Part shown: positions 16,617 through 24,818 of the stretch, in pieces
Position numbering within the stretch: the first letter of the stretch is position 1
How the letters are laid out: the number at the start of each line of letters is the position of its first letter
Notes under the pieces: model-generated
Told to the model about the DNA's origin: nothing
Database searches by the model: none
What the model saw: the letters and a program-made list of their open reading frames with translations, nothing else
Made by a program: the position numbers and the translations under genes
Assembly (NCBI GenBank): GCA_027315345.1
Contig: DAHUYE010000090.1
Span: 234,724-298,723 of the forward strand
Origin: Actinomycetota bacterium
GTDB lineage: Bacteria > Actinomycetota > Acidimicrobiia > Acidimicrobiales > JAJPHE01
DNA length: 64,000 bases
Direction of reading: 5' to 3'

Positions 16617-17872
16617 GATCCGCCTCCGGCCGGCGCCGCCGAGCCCAGCGGGATGGCGGCCAGGCTCTGGCGCTGGGCCGACGTGAGGCCCGGGATGATG
16701 CTCAGGGCCGACGTGTACACCGACTCGGTGGTGGGGGTCGGGACGGTCGCCCCCGGAGTGAGGTTGAGAGCGGACGGGATCAGGCCCAGGACCTGATCGA
16801 AGTACCCCGAAGCGGGGTTTCCGCAGGTGGCCAGGGTGGCCATCTGCTGAGCACTCAGCCCGGCGCTGTGGTGGGCGGCCAAGCGCCGGCAGATGCCGGC
16901 CAGGCGATCCCGCAGGTCATCGGCCAGGACCATCGAGTTGTCACCGTTGGGCGACTGGTTGTTGAGGATCAGCCACCGGTGAGTGGGGTCGTAGGCCCGC
17001 TCCGCTCCGGCGAAGAGGGCCACCGATGAGGTCAGTCCCTGGTCCAGCGAGCCCAGGTTCCGGTCCAGGGTCCGCCCCACGGTGGTGAGGGTGCCGAGAT
17101 CCGCCTCCAGCCCGCTCAGGTTGGGCGTGAGCAGGGCGGCCAGCTGGGTGCTGGCGCTGGAGAGCGCAGCTATGGCCCCGTCCAGTTGCACCCGGTCCTG
17201 GGCCACCACGCCAGAGACGACGTCGTAGTCGGATATGAGCGTCTCGATCTGGCTGGTGCGGGAATCGAGCGTTCCGGTCAGTTGGGCCAGGGTGGCGTTG
17301 AGCTGGCCCAACTCATCGCCTTTCTGGGCCAGCAGTTGAATGGTGCCGGCGGCGTTGCCGATGAGGCTGCCCAGGGCCTGGCCCTGGCCATTCAGATCCT
17401 GGGCCAGGTTGGCCACCAGGTTGTGCACATTGCCCGGTTGGATGGATTGGAGGTACTGGGTCACCTCCCGCAGGATGGTGTTGGTCTCCACCGGTACCGA
17501 GGTACGCGATTCGGGGATGAGCGCACCATCGGCCAGCTTCGGGCCGCTGGTGTAGCCCGGTTCCAGATCGACCGAGCGCTGACCCAACAGTTCGGGCGCC
17601 TCCACCGCCGCCAAGACGCCCGCCGGGACGGGCTGGGAGGAGGGCAGGCTCATGGTCACCAGCACCTTGTCTCCCTCCGGGCGCACCGACTGGACCGAGC
17701 CCTCCTTGAGGCCGATGATCTCGACGTTGGAGCCGGGATAGAGGCCCTGGCCGCTGGCGAAGACGGCGCTGAAGGTGATGGTCCCACCCGACGGGCTCCC
17801 GCAGCCGGCCAGCCCGATGGCCCCGACGGCCAGGGCCAGGCCGAGGGCGAGTGACAGGGCCCGGCGCCTCAT
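16613..17872 (-). CDS. MCE-family lipoprotein, MceD position
   Basis: 419 residues. A signal peptide with lipobox AIGLAGC (Cys about 24) precedes the MCE domain (FSAVFASGQGLYPGSNVEIIGLKEGSVQSVRPEG) and a long helical region, then a tail with a CGNPASGYFDQVL segment. Two consecutive lipoproteins in one mce operon differ from the mycobacterial pattern, where MceE is the usual lipoprotein. Start overlaps the stop of the previous mce gene. Confidence 0.88.
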   Translation of the reverse strand: MRRRALSLALGLALAVGAIGLAGCGSPSGGTITFSAVFASGQGLYPGSNVEIIGLKEGSVQSVRPEGDKVLVTMSLPSSQPVPAGVLAAVEAPELLGQRSVDLEPGYTSGPKLADGALIPESRTSVPVETNTILREVTQYLQSIQPGNVHNLVANLAQDLNGQGQALGSLIGNAAGTIQLLAQKGDELGQLNATLAQLTGTLDSRTSQIETLISDYDVVSGVVAQDRVQLDGAIAALSSASTQLAALLTPNLSGLEADLGTLTTVGRTLDRNLGSLDQGLTSSVALFAGAERAYDPTHRWLILNNQSPNGDNSMVLADDLRDRLAGICRRLAAHHSAGLSAQQMATLATCGNPASGYFDQVLGLIPSALNLTPGATVPTPTTESVYTSALSIIPGLTSAQRQSLAAIPLGSAAPAGGGS

Positions 17873-19071
17873 CCCACCCCCATCAGCCGGTCCAGGATGG
17901 AACGCAGGGCGCTCCCGTCGAAGTTGTAACTGTCGGTGGTGACGGCCACCGGCGCGGCTGCGGTGGTGCCGGCAAAGGCCGAGGTGGTCTGGGGTCCGGT
18001 CCGGTTGGCACAGGGAGTCGGATCCGGGCCGAGGGCGGCGTCGAGGGCCTGGTCCAAATAGCCGCAGGAGCCGTAGACGGCGTCACCGCCGTTGAGCAGG
18101 TTGGTGTAGACGTTGGCCCAGGAGTTGGGGTACTCCGACGGCCCGGAGTAGCCGATGGAAGCGAAGCCCTGGATGGCACTGGCCAGATAGGACACCCCCT
18201 GGGCCAGGTCGATCTGGTGGGCGGCCACCACGTTCAGGTCGGACTGGAGATTGTTGAGCAGGTCGTCCAGACGGGCCCGGTTGGCCCCCACCAGCGAGGA
18301 CGTCTGGTTGGCCGCCGCCTCGGTGTTCTTGATGAGAGCGGAGATGTCGGCGCTGCGCTGAGAGAGGCCGGCCAGGACGGTGTCGAAGTTGTCGATGGTG
18401 GAGACCAGCTGTTGGTCGCGCGACGCCAGGGCCCCGGCCACCTGGTTGCTGGCATCGATCAGCTCGCTCACCTCGGCCTGACGCTGGTTGACGGTGCTGG
18501 TGAGTTTGTCCAGGCCGGAGATGATGGTGGCCACCTGGGTCTGCTTGTCCTTGGTCACCGAGGCCAGGTCACCCAACAGCTGGTTGAGGGCCGGCCCGTT
18601 GCTCTGGGCCAGCAGCGGGCCGGTGGCGTTCTGGAGTTGCTGGAACTCCACCGGGACGGTGGTGTCGGTGATGACGGCGCCGGCGTGCAGCAGGTGCGAC
18701 CATTCCTGGCCGGCCACGACCTTGACGGCCAGCTGACCCAGCAGGGTCTCAACCTCGATGGTGGCCGAGGAATCGACCGGTATCTGCACCGAACCCCCCA
18801 CCCGCAGGTGGGCGTAGACGTAGGCGCCCCGCTCGTCCAGGGAGACGACCGTGCCAATGGGCACGCCGGCCATCAGCACCTGATCGCCCCCCCGTAGACC
18901 GGCGGCATTGGAGAACCGAGCCGTCAGGGTCACTCCTCCGCCCAGGATGTTCTTGTTGAGGGTGATGGCGCTGACCACGAAGGCGGCTATGAGCGCCATC
19001 GCCACCGCCCCGATGACCACCGGGTTGCGCTCGGTGAAGTTGCTGGAGAAGACGCTGCGCAGTCGCTTCAT
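17869..19071 (-). CDS. MCE-family protein, MceC position
   Basis: 400 residues. N-terminal basic stretch (MKRLRSVFSSNFTERNP) and one membrane helix (about 20-41), then MCE domain VTLTARFSNAAGLRGGDQVLMAGVPIGTVVSLDERG and alpha-helical segments rich in Gln/Asn/Asp, as expected for a periplasm-facing Mce tunnel subunit. The C-terminal region carries three Cys (CGYLD, TPCANR). Starts 7 bp after the preceding mce gene and overlaps the next by 4 nt. Confidence 0.9.
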   Translation of the reverse strand: MKRLRSVFSSNFTERNPVVIGAVAMALIAAFVVSAITLNKNILGGGVTLTARFSNAAGLRGGDQVLMAGVPIGTVVSLDERGAYVYAHLRVGGSVQIPVDSSATIEVETLLGQLAVKVVAGQEWSHLLHAGAVITDTTVPVEFQQLQNATGPLLAQSNGPALNQLLGDLASVTKDKQTQVATIISGLDKLTSTVNQRQAEVSELIDASNQVAGALASRDQQLVSTIDNFDTVLAGLSQRSADISALIKNTEAAANQTSSLVGANRARLDDLLNNLQSDLNVVAAHQIDLAQGVSYLASAIQGFASIGYSGPSEYPNSWANVYTNLLNGGDAVYGSCGYLDQALDAALGPDPTPCANRTGPQTTSAFAGTTAAAPVAVTTDSYNFDGSALRSILDRLMGVG

Positions 19072-19078
19072 GGCCGGC

Positions 19079-20170
19079 TCACGAACCCTTACCGGTCAGG
19101 CTCAGGAGGTGGCGGGCCAGGGCGGGGGCTCCGGAGTTGGCACTGTCGGTCTTGGTCGGGGTGGGCCCGCTCTCCTGGTAGGAGCAGCTGGTCTGGTCGG
19201 CCAGGCACATGTACACGACATTGACGTTGAACCACTGGCCGTAGGAGGAGATCATCGTGTACGGCTCCAGGCCGGCCGACAGGGTGGACAGGTCGGTGTT
19301 GAGGTCCGAGCGGTGGGTGTGCAGAGTGGCGGCCACCGTCTGCAGACTGGAGATGATGGTGTCGATGTTTCCCCGGTTGGTGGAGACGAGGTTGGAGAAG
19401 TCCCCGGCCACCTTCGAGAAGTTCACGATCACCGCATCCAGGGTGTCGTTGCGGGAAGCCAGGGACGAGGAGATGGTGGCCAGGTTGGACACCACCGTCT
19501 GTAGGTCCTGGCTGCGCCCGCCCAGCGAGCCCACCACGGCCGAGAGGTTGTCGATGACCTGGCCCACCTGGACCTGCAGATTGCCCACCGTGTTGGAGAC
19601 GGTGGCGGCGTTGTCGAGGAGGGCGCCGACCTGGTCCAGGTTGCCCTGCAGGCCGCCCAGCACGCCCTCTACGAAGGCATTGGCCTCGGCCGGGTTGATG
19701 GACTGGATGACCGGGCCCAGGGCGTTGAGGAACTCACCCAGGTCGGCGTCCCCGACGTCCCGGCTGCCGGGGATGGTGGCCCCGGCGGCCAGATACGGGC
19801 CCGAGTCCCCGGAGGGGTAGAGGTAGAGGTACTTCTGGCCCAGCACGTTGTGCCAGCGGATACCGACCTCGGTGTCGACCGGGAGTCTCACGCTGCGGTC
19901 CACGCCGAAGCTGACCAGGGCCTCTCCCCGTCGGGTGGTGATGGCACTGACCTGACCCACCTCTACACCGGCCAGCTTGACCTGATCTCCGACCTCCAGG
20001 CCGGTGACATCGGCCATCTGGGCGTGGTACCCGACCCGGTGGCTGAAGAACTGGATGTTCCCGATGCGGGCGATGAGGCCGGCCAGCAGCACCAGGCACA
20101 CGGCGGCGTAGATGAAGAAGCGCACGGTCGATCCCCGCAGCTGGGTCCGGATCCAGTTCCTCATGCCCAC
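19079..20170 (-). CDS. MCE-family protein, MceB position
   Basis: 363 residues. Short cytoplasmic segment, membrane helix (about 17-38, FFIYAAVCLVLLAGLIARIG), MCE domain (YHAQMADVTGLEVGDQVKLAGVEVGQVSAIT) and long coiled or helical region with repeated Val/Asn/Gln heptad-like pattern. Near the C-terminus MCLADQTSCSYQ carries two Cys. Start is GTG 20170 or ATG 20164. Four bp separate it from the mceA stop. Confidence 0.9.
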   Translation of the reverse strand: MGMRNWIRTQLRGSTVRFFIYAAVCLVLLAGLIARIGNIQFFSHRVGYHAQMADVTGLEVGDQVKLAGVEVGQVSAITTRRGEALVSFGVDRSVRLPVDTEVGIRWHNVLGQKYLYLYPSGDSGPYLAAGATIPGSRDVGDADLGEFLNALGPVIQSINPAEANAFVEGVLGGLQGNLDQVGALLDNAATVSNTVGNLQVQVGQVIDNLSAVVGSLGGRSQDLQTVVSNLATISSSLASRNDTLDAVIVNFSKVAGDFSNLVSTNRGNIDTIISSLQTVAATLHTHRSDLNTDLSTLSAGLEPYTMISSYGQWFNVNVVYMCLADQTSCSYQESGPTPTKTDSANSGAPALARHLLSLTGKGS

Positions 20171-20174
20171 CGCC

Positions 20175-21434
20175 TCACGGGTTGGCCGCCATGAGATTGC
20201 GCAGGATGGAATCGAGGCCCCGGGGCTGGGGCGGCTGGGGCGCCCCGATGACGGCGCCCACGGCGTTGGAGAGGTTCTGGGCCGCTTGGTGGGCCCCGGC
20301 CAGCGGATTGGCCCTTACCGAGCCGCCTTGGGCGGCGTCGAAAGCAGCCAGCTGGGAGGAGCAGTTGAAGGGGCTGCCCGGCCCGGTCAGGGCCTGCTGG
20401 AGAGGTTCGAGAGCGGACAGACCGGACTGGGGGGGAGCGATGAGGGAACAGACCAGTTGGTTGACGTCGGAGAACATGATGAAGGTCTTGAAGTAGGCGA
20501 ACTTCGATCCGTCCGGGAGCAGTTCAGGGCCGGCGCCGGCGGCAAACTTGTACAGGTACCGGTACAGCCCGTGGATCACATCGGATATCTGGGGCTGGCG
20601 GGCGATCAGGACCCGGCTGACGTTCACCCCGTCCTGCAGCATGGTGGTGATGTCCGGGTGGTAATCGGCCAGATAGGCGGCCAGATCGTTGGCCACCGGT
20701 GCGAACTCGGCCAGCAGCTTGTCGTACTGGGCGGCCTGGGCGTTGAAGGTGGGCAGGAAGAGGTTGTTGGACGCCGAGATGGAATCGATGGAGGGCCCGA
20801 CGGGGGCGATGGACTCGCTGAAGGAGGCGAAGGAGTCCAGGGCCCGGATCTGGGCCTGCAGGGTCTGGTCGAAGAGGTCGGCCAGCTGGGTGCCCTCCTG
20901 GATGCTGGCCCGGATGGCCGGTCCCTGCCCGGCCGAGCCGATGGCCAGCTGGGAGATGACGGTGGCCAGATCCTGGCCGTTCACGTCGTTGAGGAGCGGG
21001 TCGGCGGCGGCCAGAAGCTGGGTGAACTCGTCCGACACCGAGGTGTCGGTGATGGTGGCGCCGGGCCGCAGCATGGGCCCGGTCTGGCCCCGGGGGAAGG
21101 TGAGGTTGACCGTCTCCTCCCCGAAGACGTTCTTGGGGGCGATGGCGGCCTGGGCGTCGACGGGAACGCCGAAGCCGGCATCCAGCTTCATCTCCACGTC
21201 GGCATGGCGGTCGACCAGCTTGATGGCGGTGACCTCGCCCACCGTCACGCCGCGGTACTGCACCTGGGACGAAGGATGCAGGCCCTCCCCCGCCCGGGCG
21301 AAGAGGCCCGACAGGGGGTACTGGTCGGAGAACGATCCGTACGAAGTCTTCACGATCAGACCGGACACGGCCACCAGCACGACCACGATGGCGGCGCCGA
21401 TCACGGCCCGGGCCGAGCGGGGAAGCTCGGTCAA
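20175..21434 (-). CDS. MCE-family protein, MceA position
   Basis: 419 residues from TTG 21434, which overlaps the yrbEB stop as TTGA. The frame stays open further upstream, but that extension lies antiparallel-in-frame over yrbEB/yrbEA and encodes Arg/Gly-rich nonsense. One membrane helix (about 9-31, ARAVIGAAIVVVLVAVSGLIV), then the MCE domain with YPLSGLFARAGEGLHPSSQVQYRGVTVGEVTAIKLVD and TVNLTFPRG, and helical segments. First Mce subunit of the operon and translationally coupled to the permease gene. Confidence 0.88.
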   Translation of the reverse strand: MTELPRSARAVIGAAIVVVLVAVSGLIVKTSYGSFSDQYPLSGLFARAGEGLHPSSQVQYRGVTVGEVTAIKLVDRHADVEMKLDAGFGVPVDAQAAIAPKNVFGEETVNLTFPRGQTGPMLRPGATITDTSVSDEFTQLLAAADPLLNDVNGQDLATVISQLAIGSAGQGPAIRASIQEGTQLADLFDQTLQAQIRALDSFASFSESIAPVGPSIDSISASNNLFLPTFNAQAAQYDKLLAEFAPVANDLAAYLADYHPDITTMLQDGVNVSRVLIARQPQISDVIHGLYRYLYKFAAGAGPELLPDGSKFAYFKTFIMFSDVNQLVCSLIAPPQSGLSALEPLQQALTGPGSPFNCSSQLAAFDAAQGGSVRANPLAGAHQAAQNLSNAVGAVIGAPQPPQPRGLDSILRNLMAANP

Positions 21435-22273
21435 CCGACTATCCGGGCGGTGGTGCCACTGCCGAACATGAGGAAGGACATGAGGAGGTTGAGCACGACC
21501 ACGGCGATGATCGACAGCCGGATGGCCCGCCCGGCCGCCACCCCGACCCCGGCCGGGCCGCCGGTGGCGTAGAAGCCGTAATAGCAATGGACCAAGGTGA
21601 CCACCACCGCGAAGACCATGGCCTTGACGAAGGAGAAGAACAGATCGATGGGCGGCAGGAACAGCCGGAAATAGTGGGTGTAGGTGCCGGTGGAGAGGAA
21701 GAAGAACTTGGTGGAGATGGCCTCGGTGGCGAGGAAGCTGGCGAAGAGCATGGCCAGATAGAGCGGCACCATCGTGACCAGGGCCGCCCACACCCGGGTG
21801 GTGACCAGGTACACGAAGCTGTCCACCCCCATCACCTCCAGAGCGTCGATCTCCTCTGACACCCGCATGGCGCCCAGCTGGGCGGTGAAGCCCGCCCCCA
21901 CCTGGGCGGCCAGGGCCACCCCGGCTACCAGGGGTGTGATCTCCCGGGTGTTGGCCAGCGAGGAGATAATCCCGGTGAAGGCCTCGGCCCCGATCTGGGA
22001 CAGGCCCTGGAATCCTTCCAAGCCCACTTCCGTACCGGTGAAGAAGGCGATGCTGGCGCCCACGAAGAACATGCCTCCCCCCACCACCAGCGCACCGGGC
22101 CCGATGGTCACATCGGTCATGAGGGCGAGGATCTCTTTGCGGTACCTGAGGCCGCGGGGAAGGCTCAACAGGATGCGCCCGTAGAAGGCGAACTGCTGGT
22201 ACAGCCCGTCGAGGAGGGTGACGGACTGGCGGGCGGGCCGGCCCACCACCCGCTCGATGGCCGGGGCCGCCAT
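21431..22273 (-). CDS. YrbE/MlaE-family ABC permease (YrbEB)
   Basis: 280 residues. One of two integral membrane permease subunits of the Mce lipid importer. MlaE landmarks: GLYQQFAFYGRILLSLP, several membrane helices from about 60, and the interfacial segment ALAAQVGAGFTAQLGAMRVSEEIDALEVMG that contacts the ATPase. The C-terminal half has VKAMVFAVVVTLVHCYYGFYATGG. It overlaps yrbEA by one base and mceA by four. Confidence 0.93.
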   Translation of the reverse strand: MAAPAIERVVGRPARQSVTLLDGLYQQFAFYGRILLSLPRGLRYRKEILALMTDVTIGPGALVVGGGMFFVGASIAFFTGTEVGLEGFQGLSQIGAEAFTGIISSLANTREITPLVAGVALAAQVGAGFTAQLGAMRVSEEIDALEVMGVDSFVYLVTTRVWAALVTMVPLYLAMLFASFLATEAISTKFFFLSTGTYTHYFRLFLPPIDLFFSFVKAMVFAVVVTLVHCYYGFYATGGPAGVGVAAGRAIRLSIIAVVVLNLLMSFLMFGSGTTARIVG

Positions 22274-23064
22274 CAGATGACCTTCTGGGGGAAGAAGTTG
22301 AAATACACGATGGTGAGCACGAAATTGACGAAGAAGGCCAGGATGAAGACGATGACCACGGCCTGGTTGACGGCGTCACCGACTCCCTTGGGACCGCCCT
22401 TGGCATAGAGGCCCTTGTAACAGGCGACCATGGCGGCGATGAAGCCGAAGGCGGCCGACTTGATCAGGGCCATCCACAGGTCGGGCAACTGGCTCAGCTC
22501 CGAGAAGGAGGAGAAGAAGCTGCTGGAGGTCACGTGGATGACCCGAGTTCCGAAGAACCAGCCGCCGGCGATGCCGGCCACACTCACGATGGGGTCGAGG
22601 AGGATGGCCACCAGGGTGGCGGCCACGATCCGGGGCAGCACCAGGCGCTGGATGGGGTTGACGGCCATGACCTCCATGGCCGAGATCTCGTCACGGATCC
22701 GGCGGCTGCCGAGATCGGCGCACATGGCCGAACCGCCCGCCCCGGCTATGAGCAGGGCCGTCGCCACCGGTGCCTCCTCCCGGATGACGGCCAGCACCAT
22801 GGAGGCCCCCAGCTGGGACTGGGCGCCGATCTGCTGGAGCAGGGAGCCCACCTCCAGGGCGATGACCAGGCCGAAGGGGACCGACACCAGGATGAGGGGC
22901 AGGGTCGTGACCCGGGCCAGGAACCAGCACTGGTCGATGAACTCCCGGTAGGGGAAGGTCCGGGGACGGAACTGGCGCAGGGCCTCCAGGCCCAGGGCGA
23001 ACATGTTGCCGGTCTCGCGCAGAGCACCGGTCGCCTTCCGGCTCACCGCGGCCGCCATCGCCAT
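22273..23064 (-). CDS. YrbE/MlaE-family ABC permease (YrbEA)
   Basis: 263 residues from ATG 23064, preceded by AGGAGAGGTAGAGG. First gene of the mce operon. Six or so hydrophobic segments; the conserved coupling segment is AGAGGSAMCADLGSRRIRDEISAMEVMAVNP, and KSAAFGFIAAMVACYKGLYAKGGPKGVG near the end is the MlaE signature. It pairs with YrbEB and the Mkl ATPase. The longer open frame (to 23166) enters the divergent promoter region and is not used. The 131-bp gap to mkl would hold the operon promoter; no convincing -35/-10 pair was found. Confidence 0.93.
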   Translation of the reverse strand: MAMAAAVSRKATGALRETGNMFALGLEALRQFRPRTFPYREFIDQCWFLARVTTLPLILVSVPFGLVIALEVGSLLQQIGAQSQLGASMVLAVIREEAPVATALLIAGAGGSAMCADLGSRRIRDEISAMEVMAVNPIQRLVLPRIVAATLVAILLDPIVSVAGIAGGWFFGTRVIHVTSSSFFSSFSELSQLPDLWMALIKSAAFGFIAAMVACYKGLYAKGGPKGVGDAVNQAVVIVFILAFFVNFVLTIVYFNFFPQKVI

Positions 23065-23195
23065 GGGTACCTCTACCTCTCCTACCGGCCGTCCGGGCCC
23101 ACCCGGGTCCGCCGGAGCGGACAGTAGCCGTGTCGCCCGGCCGGTCGTTTTTCGCCCCAGCGTCACCGCCCGGGGTCCCGGTTAGTGTGCTGATC

Positions 23196-24068
23196 GTGGC
23201 GGAAACGGTCGAGCCGGTCATCTCCCTCCGGGGCGTCACCAAGGCCTTCGGGTCCCACACCGTTCTGTCCGATGTGACCTTCGACGTCCCGAAGGGCAAA
23301 ACCACCGCCATCCTGGGCCCGTCCGGAACCGGCAAGTCGGTTCTGCTCAAGAACATCATCGGCCTGTTGCGCCCCGACGCCGGGGAGATCTGGGTCGAGG
23401 GCGAGCAGATCGTGGGCATGAAGGACAAGGACCTCTACCGCATCCGACGCAAGTTCGGAGTCCTCTTCCAGGACGGCGCCCTGTTCGGCTCCATGACCCT
23501 CTACGACAACATCGCCTTCCCCCTGCGCGAGCACACCCGTAAGGGCGAGAAGGAGATCCGCGAGATCGTCCACAAGAACGCCGAGCTGGTCGGGCTCATG
23601 GATCACCTGCGCAAGCTGCCCGGGGAGGTGTCCGGGGGGATGAAGAAGCGGGCCGGCCTGGCCCGGGCTCTGGTCATGGAACCGGCCATCGTCCTCTTCG
23701 ATGAGCCCGACTCCGGCCTCGACCCGGTCCGGGTGGCCTACCTGGACGACCTGGTCCGCAAGTCCCAGGCCGAGACAGGCGCCACCTTCTTCATCATCAC
23801 CCACAACATCCCCTCGGTGATGCGCACGGCCGACTACATGGGCATCCTCTTCCGTTCCAAGCTGGTCCGCTTCGCCAGCAAGGAGGAGATGCGCACCAGC
23901 GATAATCCGATCATCCGGCAGTTCCTGACCGGCAAGGCCGCCGGTCCCATCGGTATGGACGAGATGGCCGACAGTGGGGACATCGACGCCAAGCTGGAGG
24001 ACTACCCCGAGCTGGCCGAAGCTGACGGCGTGCACGACGGCGTGCACGACGGCGTCATGAGCGTCTAA
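23196..24068 (+). CDS. mkl: Mce transporter ATPase, Mkl/MceG type
   Basis: 290 residues from GTG 23196; TAGTGT ends 7 nt upstream, and the alternative GTG 23187 lies inside that box. An ABC ATPase with Walker A GPSGTGKS, signature LPGEVSGGMKKRAGLARAL, Walker B AIVLFDEPDSGLDP and switch ITHN. The C-terminal extension after the ATPase domain (GMDEMADSGDIDAKLEDYPELAEADG) is typical of MceG. It ends in a DGVHDGVHDGV tandem repeat encoded by 12-bp DNA units, a likely slippage product. It is divergent from yrbEA and powers lipid import through the YrbE permeases. Confidence 0.93.
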   Translation: MAETVEPVISLRGVTKAFGSHTVLSDVTFDVPKGKTTAILGPSGTGKSVLLKNIIGLLRPDAGEIWVEGEQIVGMKDKDLYRIRRKFGVLFQDGALFGSMTLYDNIAFPLREHTRKGEKEIREIVHKNAELVGLMDHLRKLPGEVSGGMKKRAGLARALVMEPAIVLFDEPDSGLDPVRVAYLDDLVRKSQAETGATFFIITHNIPSVMRTADYMGILFRSKLVRFASKEEMRTSDNPIIRQFLTGKAAGPIGMDEMADSGDIDAKLEDYPELAEADGVHDGVHDGVMSV

Positions 24069-24108
24069 GCCGCAGGTACGGTATCCCGGCTCTAGGAGGG
24101 GCTTGAGA

Positions 24109-24813
24109 GTGAAGACGTTCCGGATCGGATTGAGGCTGGGCGTTCTGGCCGGCCTCGGCGCGGCCATCTATGCCGCCATGAAGGCCCGCCGCCCGGCCGG
24201 GGTCGGCTCCAACGACGCCACGGGCGTGCACGGGGACTGGCCGGCGGTCACCCGCCGTCCGCCCGAGGGCTCAGGGGACCACCACCCCCATGGCAAGGTG
24301 GCCGTCCCGGTGGAGGCGGCCGCCATGGGAGCCCCGCCGGCCGTGTCCGACCCGGTCCATCCCCGCGCCCCCGAACCAGAGGTGCCGGTGCCGGCCGAGC
24401 TGCTGGACCGTCCCGATCCCCACCCCGGCTCCCTGCCCCACGTCCCCACCACTCCGCCGCCGGCTCCACCGGCTTCGGCTCCGGCTTGGGCTCCGGTCGA
24501 GCCCAAGGCGGTTGCCCCGGTCAAGAAGGCGGCGCCCCGTAAGGCGGCCGCCCGTAAGGCGGCCGCCCCGACGGCCCCGGCCGTCCCGAAGGCAGCGGCG
24601 CCCCCCCCACCGGTTCCAGCCAAGGCCTCCCCCCCGTCGGCCAAAGCGGCTCCCGCCCCGGCCAAGGCAGCATCGGCGCCGGTCAAGGCGGTGCCGGCCA
24701 AGGCCCCGGCGGCCAAGAAGGCCACCCCGATCGAACCGGCGCCGGTGGTGAAGAAGGCCCCCCTGGCCAAGAAGGCGGCACCGGTAAAGAAGAGCCCGCC
24801 GGCTAGAGGCTGA
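24109..24813 (+). CDS. Membrane-anchored Ala/Lys/Pro-rich protein
   Basis: 234 residues from GTG 24109, placed 8 nt after AGGAGGG (24094-24100); TTG 24103 is too close. Residues about 5-25 (FRIGLRLGVLAGLGAAIYAAM) form a single membrane helix. The rest is low complexity: a His/Pro/Gly-rich linker, then many KKAAP, RKAAA and AKA units resembling the tail of histone H1-like proteins. It starts 40 bp after mkl on the same strand, so it may be an accessory of the Mce system, or may tether nucleic acid or acidic polymer to the membrane through its basic tail. Family not recognised. Confidence 0.75.
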   Translation: MKTFRIGLRLGVLAGLGAAIYAAMKARRPAGVGSNDATGVHGDWPAVTRRPPEGSGDHHPHGKVAVPVEAAAMGAPPAVSDPVHPRAPEPEVPVPAELLDRPDPHPGSLPHVPTTPPPAPPASAPAWAPVEPKAVAPVKKAAPRKAAARKAAAPTAPAVPKAAAPPPPVPAKASPPSAKAAPAPAKAASAPVKAVPAKAPAAKKATPIEPAPVVKKAPLAKKAAPVKKSPPARG

Positions 24814-24818
24814 GCCGC

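Noticed and set aside
20175..22406. A 743-codon frame that would fuse an Arg/Gly-rich domain to MceA
   Set aside because: The N-terminal part overlaps yrbEA and yrbEB in another frame and has no family features. TTG 21434 restores normal MceA length with a 4-nt overlap.
24019..24060. Possible mobile-element duplication at the end of mkl
   Set aside because: The 12-bp units (DGVH repeat) are short and in frame; replication slippage is a simpler cause.
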